A stretch of 64,000 nt of DNA from Clostridium disporicum (GCF_001405015.1 NZ_CYZX01000005.1:62001-126000); one strand, 5' to 3'. Shown: positions 26,242 through 35,328, counted from the first letter of the stretch. Program-made: numbers and translations. The notes: generated by a model not told the origin, from the letters alone.

Positions 26242-27267
26242 TTAAATAATATATTTTATTTCACTTTCCGGAAAAATTTCACTTATCTCTTTTTTGAAAA
26301 ACTCCTTCATATCATCAAGTTCTTCCGTCTTATATACATATTTTCCATAACCAAATTGTCCATATTTATATTTACGCTCATCATCATTCATCGGTAATGT
26401 ATTTTCTGGAAAAACTTCCATTATTACATTTTTTGCTCTTGTTGTATATCTATGAGATATTACCTCAAATGATGGTGGATTTTTCATACTCTTCGGTAAT
26501 TTCTCTCTTAAGTCTAATAAAAGTTTTTTATAATCTTCTTTATAGTTATTATATAAAAATACCGGTGCAATTATAAACCCTAAAGGATAACAGGCATTAG
26601 CTATTTTTTCACACGCTTCTAATCGTAAAGTGATAGATGCAGTAGCATTTTCATACTCATTAATAACTTTATCTGTATTTAAAGTAAACCTCACCTCTGT
26701 TTTGCCGTTATGTTTTATATCTAACAAAGTATCCACATCATTAAATTTACTTACAAATCTAAATCGGCCATTAGTATTGTTAGCAAAAAATTCTATAGTC
26801 TTTTTTAATGATCCAGCATAAGGTTCCATTGGTAGTGGGTCAGATGTAGCTGATCCTTCAAATATGGTAATACTAGGCAACCTCTCATCAATATATTTTT
26901 GAGCTTGCTTTAATATATCATCAATATTTGAATTTATTTTAGCATATGGTTTATCTCCTAAATTGGTATTTAAATAACAATATTGGCATTGTCCCATGCA
27001 TCCTGAATATAAAGGTAACTGATAATGAGCCGACGGTTTACAAGATTGAAATTTCAGCCCTTTCTTTACTCCTACTACTAATGTTCTCTTTCCTTCTTTG
27101 TAGAATTCAGGCAAATAATCATTATAAGGAATGTTTTGTTTAACTTTATTAGATGTGAGTATTATTTTCTCTACTTTAGTATTATCTTTAAAATAATTGT
27201 ATACATTCTGTCCTATTTCATAATCTAATGAGCCTTTTTCAAATATAATTCTTTTGGGAATAAACAT
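26242..27267 (-). CDS. splB: Spore photoproduct lyase homologue, H-donor Cys replaced by Ala
   Basis: Radical-SAM protein of the family that repairs the 5-thyminyl-5,6-dihydrothymine lesion in UV-damaged spore DNA during germination; 341 residues. The [4Fe-4S] motif CMGQCQYC (Cys90, 94, 97) and the following YLNTNLGDKPY match spore photoproduct lyase closely. In Bacillus subtilis the hydrogen donor is Cys141, in a segment I recall as FEAACTSD; here the equivalent is FEGSATSD with Ala140. The donor cysteine is therefore missing, and either another residue serves or the protein does a different job. AAGGAG precedes the ATG but lies inside a 22-bp stem. The HAD phosphatase gene lies upstream with only a 65-bp gap. 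Family assignment is firm; lyase activity is uncertain. Confidence 0.88.
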   Translation of the reverse strand: MFIPKRIIFEKGSLDYEIGQNVYNYFKDNTKVEKIILTSNKVKQNIPYNDYLPEFYKEGKRTLVVGVKKGLKFQSCKPSAHYQLPLYSGCMGQCQYCYLNTNLGDKPYAKINSNIDDILKQAQKYIDERLPSITIFEGSATSDPLPMEPYAGSLKKTIEFFANNTNGRFRFVSKFNDVDTLLDIKHNGKTEVRFTLNTDKVINEYENATASITLRLEACEKIANACYPLGFIIAPVFLYNNYKEDYKKLLLDLREKLPKSMKNPPSFEVISHRYTTRAKNVIMEVFPENTLPMNDDERKYKYGQFGYGKYVYKTEELDDMKEFFKKEISEIFPESEIKYII

Positions 27268-27268
27268 A

Positions 27269-27331
27269 AAATCACACTCCTTAGAATTATTTTCTGTATA
27301 TTTAAAAATATAATTCTTAGGAATGTGATTT
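27269..27331 (-). promoter_or_regulatory. Long stem-loop that sequesters the splB ribosome site
   Basis: The 22-base arms 27269-27290 and 27310-27331 pair with only one G-U wobble and one A-A mismatch in the RNA, leaving a 19-base loop. The arm next to splB contains its ribosome site AAGGAG, and the stem ends two bases before the ATG. The other arm begins one base past the HAD gene stop. Translation of splB should be low unless the stem is opened. Confidence 0.7.
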
Positions 27332-27332
27332 T

Positions 27333-28175
27333 CTATTCTTTATCTAATATAAACTTTTTAATAGCTTTAGCTACTCCATCATTTTTATTTGAATCTGTAA
27401 TATATTGAGCTGCTGACTTTACTTCATCAATAGCATTTGCCATAGCAATACCAAGACCAGCATACTTAATCATAGATACATCATTTTCATTATCACCAAT
27501 GCAAATAATTTCTTCTCTTTTTATTCCATATTTTTCACTTAAAACTTTTACTGAATTTCCTTTAGATACACCCTTAAAATTTATCTCTGTACTATGGTTA
27601 CCTGAACCAAAATAAACTATATTTTCTAAGCTATCTAATTCTTTTCTTACTTTTAAAATATCTTTACTACTTGGTGAAAATGCTATACATTTAGCCATTC
27701 GTCCATTTTCTTTTTTAAAAATTTCAGCCCATTCTTTTTCAGTCTTTACAGTATAGTAATTTATATTTAAATGTTCATAATAAACTTGTTTTGTCATATA
27801 AACTTGAGTGCCCAGTTTACTGAACCAGTTATTACAATATATAGTGTCGGTAGTATGAAAATGAAACGGTACTTTATATTTATTTAATATTTTTAACACC
27901 TTCATACACTCTACTTCTGGTATTGCGCTTTCATATATAATATCATTAGTCTTTTGATCTATAACAATTGCCCCGTTGGCTGCAATCACTGGAGAGTCCA
28001 CACCTAAAAGCTGTGAAAAATATGCTGCATTATTATATAGCCTTCCTGTTGTAACAACAATTTCTACACCCATATCATGCGCCTTTTTTATAATGTCTTT
28101 ACTAAATTCCGAAATCTTTTTTCTCTTTCCAAGTAAAGTTCCATCCATATCAATGCAAACCATTTTGTATTTCAT
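27333..28175 (-). CDS. Cof-type HAD phosphatase
   Basis: Haloacid-dehalogenase superfamily hydrolase of subclass IIB, 280 residues, probably a cytoplasmic sugar-phosphate or nucleotide phosphatase. Motif I is CIDMDGTLL (nucleophile Asp9, acid Asp11), motif II VVTTGR, and motif III/IV KGNSVKVLSEKYG and CIGDNENDVSMIKYAG. The cap domain lies between, about residues 85-190. AAAGGAG precedes the ATG. Its end touches the splB leader hairpin, so the two may share a transcript. The substrate cannot be deduced, as family members are promiscuous. Confidence 0.9.
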   Translation of the reverse strand: MKYKMVCIDMDGTLLGKRKKISEFSKDIIKKAHDMGVEIVVTTGRLYNNAAYFSQLLGVDSPVIAANGAIVIDQKTNDIIYESAIPEVECMKVLKILNKYKVPFHFHTTDTIYCNNWFSKLGTQVYMTKQVYYEHLNINYYTVKTEKEWAEIFKKENGRMAKCIAFSPSSKDILKVRKELDSLENIVYFGSGNHSTEINFKGVSKGNSVKVLSEKYGIKREEIICIGDNENDVSMIKYAGLGIAMANAIDEVKSAAQYITDSNKNDGVAKAIKKFILDKE

Positions 28176-28281
28176 ACTTAACTCCTTTGTTCAAATACTA
28201 GCTATAATATATAATACCATCTAACTCTTAATAATTACATAAAATATTCTAAATTTTTACTAAGAATATAACAAAAATTTA

Positions 28282-28309
28282 AAAAAAGGAGCTAAAAAGC
28301 TCCTTTTTT
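28282..28309 (-). terminator. Terminator of the VanW-family gene
   Basis: Stem AAAAAAGGAGCT with AGCTCCTTTTTT around a 4-base loop, four bases past the stop of the 28313..29791 gene. Confidence 0.88.
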
Positions 28310-28312
28310 CTA

Positions 28313-29791
28313 TTATTGTGCTGATGTTTGTCCTTCTGTATTTTCAGTTGGCTTCTCTTCTGGTTTTTCCTCTGGTTTTGGTGCTTCAACCTTTTTAGTT
28401 CCTCTTAAAACTATTGCATTCATAGGTTGATATACATCTGTAGATATTAATTCTCTATTAACTTCCACACCATTTTCATAAGTAATTAAATATCCTTCTG
28501 ATTTATATCCTGGAGCTCCATTAAGCTTTGTTCTAGTCTTACCCTCTTCTAAAGTAGGATCATCTACATATTCTGTAGTATAGTCATACTTTTCTATTAC
28601 ATTATTGACAAGCTCATAAGTCTTATTGCCTTTTTCAGAAGTATTTCCATATACATTGAATGTAATTGTGCTTCCACCCATATAGCCTTCTATATATATT
28701 GGAGAATTATACGTATTTATAAATCTGTAATCTATATCTCCTTCGAAAACTGTAGCATCTAGGCTTGGCTCTGAATAACCAACCATCATTGAATGGTTAT
28801 ATCTTATTGTAGATCTTATGTTAGATGTTATTACTGCTCTATAAAGGAAAGTAGATATTTGACATACTCCTCCTCCATAATTAGGAACTACTTCACTTCC
28901 TACATATGTATTAGCTTCCTTATATCCATTTTCCGGAGTTGTATCTAATATAGTCTTATTATAACTAAATTCATCTCCTGGCATTAAAAGAGTTCCGTTT
29001 ATATATCCTGTGGCTAATTGCATATTAGTAACTCTTCCAGTTCCATCATTAGTGTAAGAGCCACTAAAACTTCCTATTATTCCATCAATTTTATTTAATT
29101 CTTCTGCAGTTATTCTAGGACTATAATCTTGTAACTCTAAAGAAACAGTTTCTACTTTATTTGGATCAGGATCTATACAGTCAACTAATTTTGTATGTAA
29201 TTCTTCTGCATTTATTTTCTTACCTATAACTTCTGGAGTTATATACTTCTCTCCATAACTTATAGTTATCGAAGCATCTACGGCAGGAATTTCTACCTCT
29301 GTATTTATCTTATCTTCGAATTCTTTAAGCTTAGCTTCATCATAAGTTAGTTCAGTATTAACTTCAGTATCAACTCCATCTTTTATGTAAGAGTTCTTTT
29401 TAAACATCCCTTCTTCTTTTCCATAAGCTAAAGCTTCTTCTGCAGTTTTATCCGCATTTATAGTTGAACCTATATCTGCGTACTTGATATTAAAACTTTT
29501 GTCACCAACAGTTACTGTTATACTTTTATCATTAACTAATGTAGCTAATTGATCATTTAAAATTGCAACTGCCTCATCCTTAGTCTTACCACTTAAATCT
29601 ACTCCATAAGCATGTACCCCAGGATAAACTTTATCTTCCCAAGACTTTACTTTATTATTGATGTTAGCCATTACTCCTCCAACAGTTGCAGCTACTGCTA
29701 AAACTGCTACTCCTGAAATTGCAATAACTTTCTTATGTTTAGTAAAAAAGTCTTTAGTTCCATTAGAATTATTATTGCTCAAAAGCTTCAT
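28313..29791 (-). CDS. VanW-family membrane-anchored cell-wall protein
   Basis: A 492-residue protein of the YoaR type. A cytoplasmic lead (about 1-20) is followed by one membrane helix (VIAISGVAVLAVAATVGGVM), then extracellular repeats resembling the putative peptidoglycan-binding domain (VYPGVHAYGVDLSGKTKDEA and a second copy after it), then a VanW domain (FSYNKTILDTTPENGY, GGGVCQISTFLYRAV). The C-terminal tail is rich in Pro, Glu and Lys (PKPEEKPEEKPTENT). VanW occurs beside some vancomycin-resistance genes, but its activity is unknown, and chromosomal homologues like this are common in clostridia. The ATG at 29791 sits unusually close to GGGGAGGA (no spacer); the TTG three codons later has better spacing and may be the true start. 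Confidence 0.85.
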   Translation of the reverse strand: MKLLSNNNSNGTKDFFTKHKKVIAISGVAVLAVAATVGGVMANINNKVKSWEDKVYPGVHAYGVDLSGKTKDEAVAILNDQLATLVNDKSITVTVGDKSFNIKYADIGSTINADKTAEEALAYGKEEGMFKKNSYIKDGVDTEVNTELTYDEAKLKEFEDKINTEVEIPAVDASITISYGEKYITPEVIGKKINAEELHTKLVDCIDPDPNKVETVSLELQDYSPRITAEELNKIDGIIGSFSGSYTNDGTGRVTNMQLATGYINGTLLMPGDEFSYNKTILDTTPENGYKEANTYVGSEVVPNYGGGVCQISTFLYRAVITSNIRSTIRYNHSMMVGYSEPSLDATVFEGDIDYRFINTYNSPIYIEGYMGGSTITFNVYGNTSEKGNKTYELVNNVIEKYDYTTEYVDDPTLEEGKTRTKLNGAPGYKSEGYLITYENGVEVNRELISTDVYQPMNAIVLRGTKKVEAPKPEEKPEEKPTENTEGQTSAQ

Positions 29792-29966
29792 TCCTCCCCA
29801 CTTTTTACATAAAATATAAAATTATGCTATTAGTACAATATAAAAACAGATATTTTTACAATATCTATTATAATTATAGACTATTCTCCCTCTTATTACA
29901 ATTACAAACCCCTTACAATTATTTCCCATACCGAAAAATATTACAAATAATATTTTCTTAGTTGAA

Positions 29967-30095
29967 CATTAAGAGTATAGAGTTAAGAGTTTAGTAATAA
30001 AGTCACCTTAGATGACTTTAAATACCTATAAATTTAGAAACTGAGTATCAATTTTATTCTTAATTTTTCACTTTTAACTCTTAACTCTTAATTTA
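29967..30095. repeat. Palindromic MITE-like element in the GH25-VanW gap
   Basis: About 130 bp with imperfect inverted ends built from the word TTAAGAGT: left end ATTAAGAGTATAGAGTTAAG, right end TTTTAACTCTTAACTCTTAA. An inner hairpin AAAGTCA-N7-TGACTTT lies at 30000-30020. It lies just downstream of the GH25 gene and encodes nothing. A similar left-end sequence with its own hairpin is at 59501-59573. It fills most of the 325-bp gap; the remainder is plain AT-rich leader. Confidence 0.6.
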
Positions 30096-30116
30096 AAAGG
30101 TGTTTCGTGCTTTATT

Positions 30117-31058
30117 TTAAACTGTTACTGTGGTTCTTACTCTTGATGTTTCACCATCTAAATCAAATGCTTCAATACTTATTTTTATTGGTCCACTTTG
30201 AGTAAATGGCAATGAAGATACTGGAATAGTAAACTCTGTATCATTAGCATCTACTGTTCCTATCCAATAATTATTTGCAAACAAATTATATCCTAGTAAA
30301 TCTGCATCAGTATTTGCGTTCCATCTAATATTTATAGTATTTCCTCTCTTAGTAGCTCTAAGCCCTGTTACGCTTCTAGGTTGAATTAGATAGTCAATAC
30401 TATTTGGTCCCCAGTTAGCATCTACAGGATTGCCAATACCTTGTACATTTGCACTTTCACTATATTGCCATACTCTCCATCTTGTCCATCCGCCTACATC
30501 TGGTGGATATGCTGGATTTCCTGGAATGGCTGTATACATTGCAATCCAAAGAATCATATTCTTTAAAGGATAGCCTCTACCTGGAATAAAGAAATTATTA
30601 TAAAGTTCAACATAGAAAGTTCCTGTATATAACATTATCCTTCTTCTAGTTTTCTTTTCAAATCTCTTTCTAAATCTATCAATCCAATTTACTACAGTTT
30701 CTACTGCAAGTGATTTATCTGTAGGTACTTCTACATCTATGACTGGAAATAAATCTCCATAATCTTTTTTCCCAAATCCTTCTTGTAAAACTTCGATAAA
30801 ATCATCACATTGAGCATCTGCAGTAGTTAAATCATCAGCAGGAACGCCAAAGTGATATGCCCCAACTGGTATCCCATACTCTCTCGATTTTTGTGCAAAC
30901 TCTAAGAACTTATTGTCTCTTCTAAATCTTCCTGATGCTGAACCTGAGGCTCTTAGGTATAAAAAATCTATTTTTGTAGCTAATACTGTAAAATCAACAT
31001 TTTGCGTATACTCGTTTATATCTACTCCAAATAGACTTTTGTCATTTTTATTTTGCAT
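30117..31058 (-). CDS. GH25 muramidase with C-terminal beta-sandwich domain
   Basis: Lysozyme-like enzyme, 313 residues, that cleaves the N-acetylmuramic acid to N-acetylglucosamine bond of peptidoglycan. The GH25 barrel spans about 10-215, with Asp13 in GVDINEY and the DVE triad PVIDVEVP (Asp108, Glu110). Residues 230-313 look like a fibronectin-III-type domain (VTGLRATKRGNTINIRWNAN). There is no signal peptide and no classical choline-, SH3- or LysM-type wall-binding repeat. The enzyme may act from the cytoplasm side after mother-cell lysis, on the spore cortex, or leave by another route. No phage genes surround it. GGAGG lies four bases before the ATG. Confidence 0.85.
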   Translation of the reverse strand: MQNKNDKSLFGVDINEYTQNVDFTVLATKIDFLYLRASGSASGRFRRDNKFLEFAQKSREYGIPVGAYHFGVPADDLTTADAQCDDFIEVLQEGFGKKDYGDLFPVIDVEVPTDKSLAVETVVNWIDRFRKRFEKKTRRRIMLYTGTFYVELYNNFFIPGRGYPLKNMILWIAMYTAIPGNPAYPPDVGGWTRWRVWQYSESANVQGIGNPVDANWGPNSIDYLIQPRSVTGLRATKRGNTINIRWNANTDADLLGYNLFANNYWIGTVDANDTEFTIPVSSLPFTQSGPIKISIEAFDLDGETSRVRTTVTV

Positions 31059-31193
31059 AGTTCCTCCAAAATAAAGTTTTCCTTAATATATAGGATATTA
31101 TTAAACTTTATAAATGGTTACTATAAATTTAATCATTAAAAATAACTGTATTACACTTAGTGTTGATTCTTATTAATATCTTTACTAAAAATA

Positions 31194-31225
31194 AAAAATA
31201 AGCTAGTTTACACTAACTTACTTTT
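31194..31225 (-). terminator. Terminator of the tre operon
   Basis: Stem AAGTAAGTTAGT-GTAA-ACTAGCTTATT with one mismatch, followed by T-rich sequence on the minus strand, about 105 bp past the treR stop. Confidence 0.6.
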
Positions 31226-31329
31226 TATCTTTTTAATATTCTAACATTAATTCAGTAATATATAACCTAAATAATCTATTACAAGTACTATTTATTACTC
31301 TAATAAATAAATTATTAACTATCCTTATA

Positions 31330-32037
31330 TCATCTTCTAGCAAAATCTACAAAAACAAATTTATCTGGCCTATGTCTAGATTCAGTATATTGAAATAAAC
31401 TAGTATCATCTAAATATGTATAGCTTTTTACTACTACTATCATTTCAAAACCTTTCATATCTAGGTACTTTTTATCCTCTTCTGTTGCATTCTGGACTGT
31501 TATCTCTTTTTTTGCATATGCAATTTTCAGTCCTAGCTCCCCCTCTATATAGTCATATAGAGATTCCTTACAGATATCATAAGTAAGATTTTCAACAAAC
31601 TTCTGCACGATATAATCTTTATCTAAAATGATTTTTTCATCATCTACAGATCTCGCTCTTACTACTCTCCAGACCTTATCATCTCCAGATAGCTCCAACC
31701 CTCTTGCAATATTTTTTTTAGGAACTATACATTCTAAACTTTCAACTATAGTTTCTACCTTCATTCCTAGTTTTCCTGAAATCTCCTTAAAACTAACTAC
31801 CCCTGATACAGGAAAATTAAATTTACCTATATCAAGTACAAAAGATCCTTTTCCCTTAGTTTTCTGAATATATCCATTCTGTTCTAACATATTCAGAGCC
31901 TTCCTTACAGTATCCCTAGACACATTGTAATCATTCATTATTTCTTTTTCTGAAGGAAGTTTATCATTTGCCTGATACTCATTATTCTCTATTTTATCTA
32001 CCAATATATTGTATATGTTCAAATATTTCTTATCCAT
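31330..32037 (-). CDS. treR: Trehalose operon repressor, GntR family
   Basis: GntR/HutC-type repressor of 235 residues. An N-terminal winged helix (about 1-70; KLPSEKEIMNDYNVSRDTVR) is joined to a UTRA ligand-binding domain that in TreR senses trehalose 6-phosphate. It is the last gene of treB-treA-treR, 34 bp after treA, with TGGTGAT before its ATG. The two palindromes TGTACGTACA at the treB promoter are its likely targets, giving autoregulation, because treR is transcribed from that promoter. Confidence 0.92.
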   Translation of the reverse strand: MDKKYLNIYNILVDKIENNEYQANDKLPSEKEIMNDYNVSRDTVRKALNMLEQNGYIQKTKGKGSFVLDIGKFNFPVSGVVSFKEISGKLGMKVETIVESLECIVPKKNIARGLELSGDDKVWRVVRARSVDDEKIILDKDYIVQKFVENLTYDICKESLYDYIEGELGLKIAYAKKEITVQNATEEDKKYLDMKGFEMIVVVKSYTYLDDTSLFQYTESRHRPDKFVFVDFARR

Positions 32038-32071
32038 TTTATCACCAGAAATATTTTAACATAACTAAATG

Positions 32072-33736
32072 CTATTTCTCAATATAATAAGCAATCGATT
32101 CGTATGGTCTTAAGATAATTTCTTCTCCTAACTTAGCTGAATCTGAGTAGTTTGATAGTAATATATTAGAAGCTTTAATACCATTTAATATACTTTCAGG
32201 AATATTCACTTTAGCCTGCTTTCCATAGAAATTATTTAATACTACTAAACTCTTATTTTCATAATTTCTTAAATAAGCTAAAACTTCAGTATGATCTTCT
32301 AATATCATCTCTATATTACCTTTAGAAATTACATCATATTCTTTTCTTAATTGTATTAACTTTTTATAATGATTAAATATAGAATTGCTATCATTAACTG
32401 CTTTTTCTGCATTTATTTTTTCATATGATTTTCCTATAGGTATCCATGGAGCTCCAGTTGTAAATCCTGCATTTTCTTTATCATTCCACTGAATAGGAGT
32501 TCTAGAGTTATCTCTTGATTTAGATTTTAGTATATCTAATATTTTATCAACTGGTTCACCGTTATCTTTTAATATATTATAGTAATTTATTGATTCAACA
32601 TCCCTATAATCTTCAATAGACTCAAAATATGGATTAGTCATTCCAAACTCTTCACCTTGATAAATATAAGGAGTTCCTCTCATCATATGTATAGCAGTTG
32701 CTAACATTTTACCACTTTCATTAAAGTACTCTTTATCATTACCAAATCTAGATATCGCTCTAGGCTGATCATGATTACACCAGAATAACGCACTCCATCC
32801 ATTACCTTCTTGCATTTCCTCTTGCCATTTCTTAAAGATATCTTTTAACATCTTAAAGTCAAAATCCATTAAGGTCCACTTATCACCATTTTCATAATCC
32901 ACCTTTAAATGATGAAAATTAAATACCATAGAAAGCTCTTTTTCATCTGGGTTAGAATACTTAATACAGTTTTCAACTGAAGTTGATGACATCTCTCCAA
33001 CAGTAATTATATCCTCATGTTTACCAAAGGTATTTTCATTTAATTCTTTTAGATGCTCATGTATTCTTGGCCCATCAGTATAAAATCTTCTTCCATCTCC
33101 AATATAGTCATTTTCTAATTCATCCGGTTTAGAAATAAGGTTTATTACATCTAATCTAAAGCCTTTAACTCCTTTTTCAATCCAGAAGTTAACTACTTTA
33201 TATATCTCGTTTCTTACTTCTTCATTTTCCCAATTTAAATCCCCTTGAGTTACATCAAATAAATGAAGATAATACTCGTCCATATTTTCAACGTACTCCC
33301 AAGCATTTCCGCCAAATTTCGAAATCCAATTTGTAGGTGGTTCATTATCTTTACCTTTTTTGAAAATATAAAAATTCTTATACTTTTCATTTCCTTTTAA
33401 TGCTTCTTTAAACCACCAATGTTCTGTAGAAGTATGGTTAAATACCATATCAAGCATTATATCTATATCTCTCTTTTTAGCTTCTTCAACTAATCTTTCA
33501 AAATCCTCCATAGTTCCCATTCTTGGGTCTATTTTATAATAGTCCTCAATATCATAACCATTATCTTTTTGTGGAGATACATACACTGGTGTTAACCATA
33601 TGTAATCTACACCTAATGTCTTTAAATAATCTAACTTCTCAGTTACTCCGTTTATATCTCCAATTCCATCTCCATTAGAATCATTAAATGATTTAGGGTA
33701 TATTTGATAAACAACACTTTCTCTAAAATCTTTCAT
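32072..33736 (-). CDS. treA: Trehalose-6-phosphate hydrolase, GH13
   Basis: Cytoplasmic phospho-alpha-(1,1)-glucosidase that splits trehalose 6-phosphate into glucose and glucose 6-phosphate; 554 residues. GH13 motifs are in order: DIMLDMVFNHTS, KGFRLDVINLI (nucleophile Asp), ITVGEMSS (acid/base Glu) and WCNHDQPRAISR (transition-state Asp). The N-terminus VVYQIYPKSFNDSNGDGIGD is typical of oligo-1,6-glucosidase relatives; the treB neighbour decides for trehalose 6-phosphate. AAAGGAG precedes the ATG. It lies 101 bp after treB across a hairpin. Confidence 0.93.
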   Translation of the reverse strand: MKDFRESVVYQIYPKSFNDSNGDGIGDINGVTEKLDYLKTLGVDYIWLTPVYVSPQKDNGYDIEDYYKIDPRMGTMEDFERLVEEAKKRDIDIMLDMVFNHTSTEHWWFKEALKGNEKYKNFYIFKKGKDNEPPTNWISKFGGNAWEYVENMDEYYLHLFDVTQGDLNWENEEVRNEIYKVVNFWIEKGVKGFRLDVINLISKPDELENDYIGDGRRFYTDGPRIHEHLKELNENTFGKHEDIITVGEMSSTSVENCIKYSNPDEKELSMVFNFHHLKVDYENGDKWTLMDFDFKMLKDIFKKWQEEMQEGNGWSALFWCNHDQPRAISRFGNDKEYFNESGKMLATAIHMMRGTPYIYQGEEFGMTNPYFESIEDYRDVESINYYNILKDNGEPVDKILDILKSKSRDNSRTPIQWNDKENAGFTTGAPWIPIGKSYEKINAEKAVNDSNSIFNHYKKLIQLRKEYDVISKGNIEMILEDHTEVLAYLRNYENKSLVVLNNFYGKQAKVNIPESILNGIKASNILLSNYSDSAKLGEEIILRPYESIAYYIEK

Positions 33737-33767
33737 TATATCTATCTCCTTTTATCAACCAAAGAAT

Positions 33768-33807
33768 GGATAATATATGATTCATTCTTTAAGAATATAT
33801 ATTATCC
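33768..33807 (-). repeat. Intercistronic hairpin between treB and treA
   Basis: GGATAATATAT (33768-33778) pairs with ATATATTATCC (33797-33807), an 11-bp stem; the loop holds a second short palindrome ATTCTTTAAGAAT. No U-run follows. It probably affects mRNA processing or stability between the two genes. Confidence 0.5.
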
Positions 33808-33837
33808 AACCTTTGCTACTAAATTTACTATTTCAAG

Positions 33838-35250
33838 TTATGCTACATTTAATTTTTTTCTACCTACTACTACTGTTAGTATAAAAGGTACTACTATTGC
33901 AACAACCATAGCTACTGCAAACATTGGTATGCTATTTGGTTGAATTGAAAGTATTCCTGGAAGACCACCAATTCCTATTGCATTTGCCATAACTCCAGAA
34001 CCTACTGATATTATAGCTGCTATACCTGATCCTATCATTCCACATATGAATGGGAATCCGTATTTTAAGTTTACACCGAATAATGCTGGTTCAGTTACAC
34101 CTAAGTATGCTGAAATACATGCTGGTATTGAAACTTGCTTTTCTTCTTCATTCTTTCTTTGTAAGTATATCATCGCTAAAACCGCTGACCCTTGAGCTAT
34201 ATTTGATAAAGCTATCATTGGCCATAATGATGTTCCACCAACTTGAGCCATTAACTGAAGGTCTATTGCATTTGTCATATGATGTAATCCTGTAATTACT
34301 AATGGTGCATAAGCAAAACCAAATATTCCTGCAAATAACCATCTAAATGATGATGTTAATCCTGCATATACAACAGTTGAAATCCATGACCCTATTGTCC
34401 AGCCTATTGGTCCTAACACAACATGTGCAATAAGTACAGTTGGTACTAAAGCAAAGAATGGAACTATTATCATTGAGATTGATGCAGGTGTAATCTTTCT
34501 AAAGAATCTTTCTAGATATACTAGTGTGAAACCTGCAAGTATAGCTGGTATAACTTGTGCTTGGTAACCTATCATGTTAACTTGTGCAAATCCAAAATCC
34601 CAGAAAGGAATATCTCCTCCCCCTGATACTGCATAAGCATTTAAAAGCTGAGGTGATACTAAAGTAATCCCTAAAACTATACCTAATATTTGAGTTGTTC
34701 CCATCTTCTTAGTTATTGCCCATGTAATACCTACAGGTAAGAAGTGGAATATAGCCTCTCCTATTAACCATAAGAAACTATGTGTTCCTGCCCAAAATTG
34801 AGATATTTCTATTAAAGTTTTTGTACCATCTTCAAAAAACTTAACATCTCCAATTAAATTTCTAAATCCTAATATTAAACCACCAACTATAATTGCTGGA
34901 ATAAGTGGTGAGAAGATTTCAGCTAAATTTGCCATAAGTCTTTGAATAAAAGTCATATTAGATTTTGCTGCATCTTTCACGTCATCTTTATTAGTACCTT
35001 CAACTCCAGATACCTTTATAAAATCATTATAAAACTCTCCAACAGTGTTCCCTATTATAACTTGAAATTGTCCAGCTTGTACAAATGTTCCTTTTACAGA
35101 TTTTAAGCTTTCAATTTTATCCTTATTTGCTAATGATGTATCCTTTAGGACAAATCTCATACGAGTTACACAGTGTGTAACTGCACCAATATTATCTTTT
35201 CCACCTACATATTCAAGTAAAGCTCTTGAATCATCAATATATTTTCCCAT
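33838..35250 (-). CDS. treB: PTS trehalose-specific enzyme IIBC
   Basis: Membrane permease that takes up trehalose and phosphorylates it to trehalose 6-phosphate; 470 residues. The EIIB domain (1-80) carries the phosphocysteine Cys27 in VTHCVTRMRFVL. The EIIC domain (about 105-465) has about ten helices, with the GITWAITKKMG and GLHHMTNAIDLQL segments. There is no EIIA domain, so a glucose-type EIIA must be supplied from elsewhere, as in other TreB systems. CAGGAGG precedes the ATG. First gene of treB-treA-treR. Confidence 0.93.
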   Translation of the reverse strand: MGKYIDDSRALLEYVGGKDNIGAVTHCVTRMRFVLKDTSLANKDKIESLKSVKGTFVQAGQFQVIIGNTVGEFYNDFIKVSGVEGTNKDDVKDAAKSNMTFIQRLMANLAEIFSPLIPAIIVGGLILGFRNLIGDVKFFEDGTKTLIEISQFWAGTHSFLWLIGEAIFHFLPVGITWAITKKMGTTQILGIVLGITLVSPQLLNAYAVSGGGDIPFWDFGFAQVNMIGYQAQVIPAILAGFTLVYLERFFRKITPASISMIIVPFFALVPTVLIAHVVLGPIGWTIGSWISTVVYAGLTSSFRWLFAGIFGFAYAPLVITGLHHMTNAIDLQLMAQVGGTSLWPMIALSNIAQGSAVLAMIYLQRKNEEEKQVSIPACISAYLGVTEPALFGVNLKYGFPFICGMIGSGIAAIISVGSGVMANAIGIGGLPGILSIQPNSIPMFAVAMVVAIVVPFILTVVVGRKKLNVA

Positions 35251-35304
35251 GTTAGTGCCTCCTGTTTTATTCTATACATACATATTTATACCTTTACATA
35301 AACT

Positions 35305-35314
35305 TGTACGTACA
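35305..35314. promoter_or_regulatory. Downstream TreR operator
   Basis: Palindrome TGTACGTACA, about 55 bp before the treB start and downstream of the predicted transcription start. It is identical to the operator in the promoter spacer, 33 bp away centre to centre. It matches the general form of the Bacillus TreR operator (TTGTATATACAA). Confidence 0.75.
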
Positions 35315-35328
35315 TGTTTTATGTCTTT

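Noticed and set aside
28313..29791. VanW-family gene, with ddl at 38.9 kb, as a vancomycin-resistance cluster
   Set aside because: No vanH, vanX or vanRS nearby; ddl is a standard D-Ala-D-Ala ligase 9 kb away.
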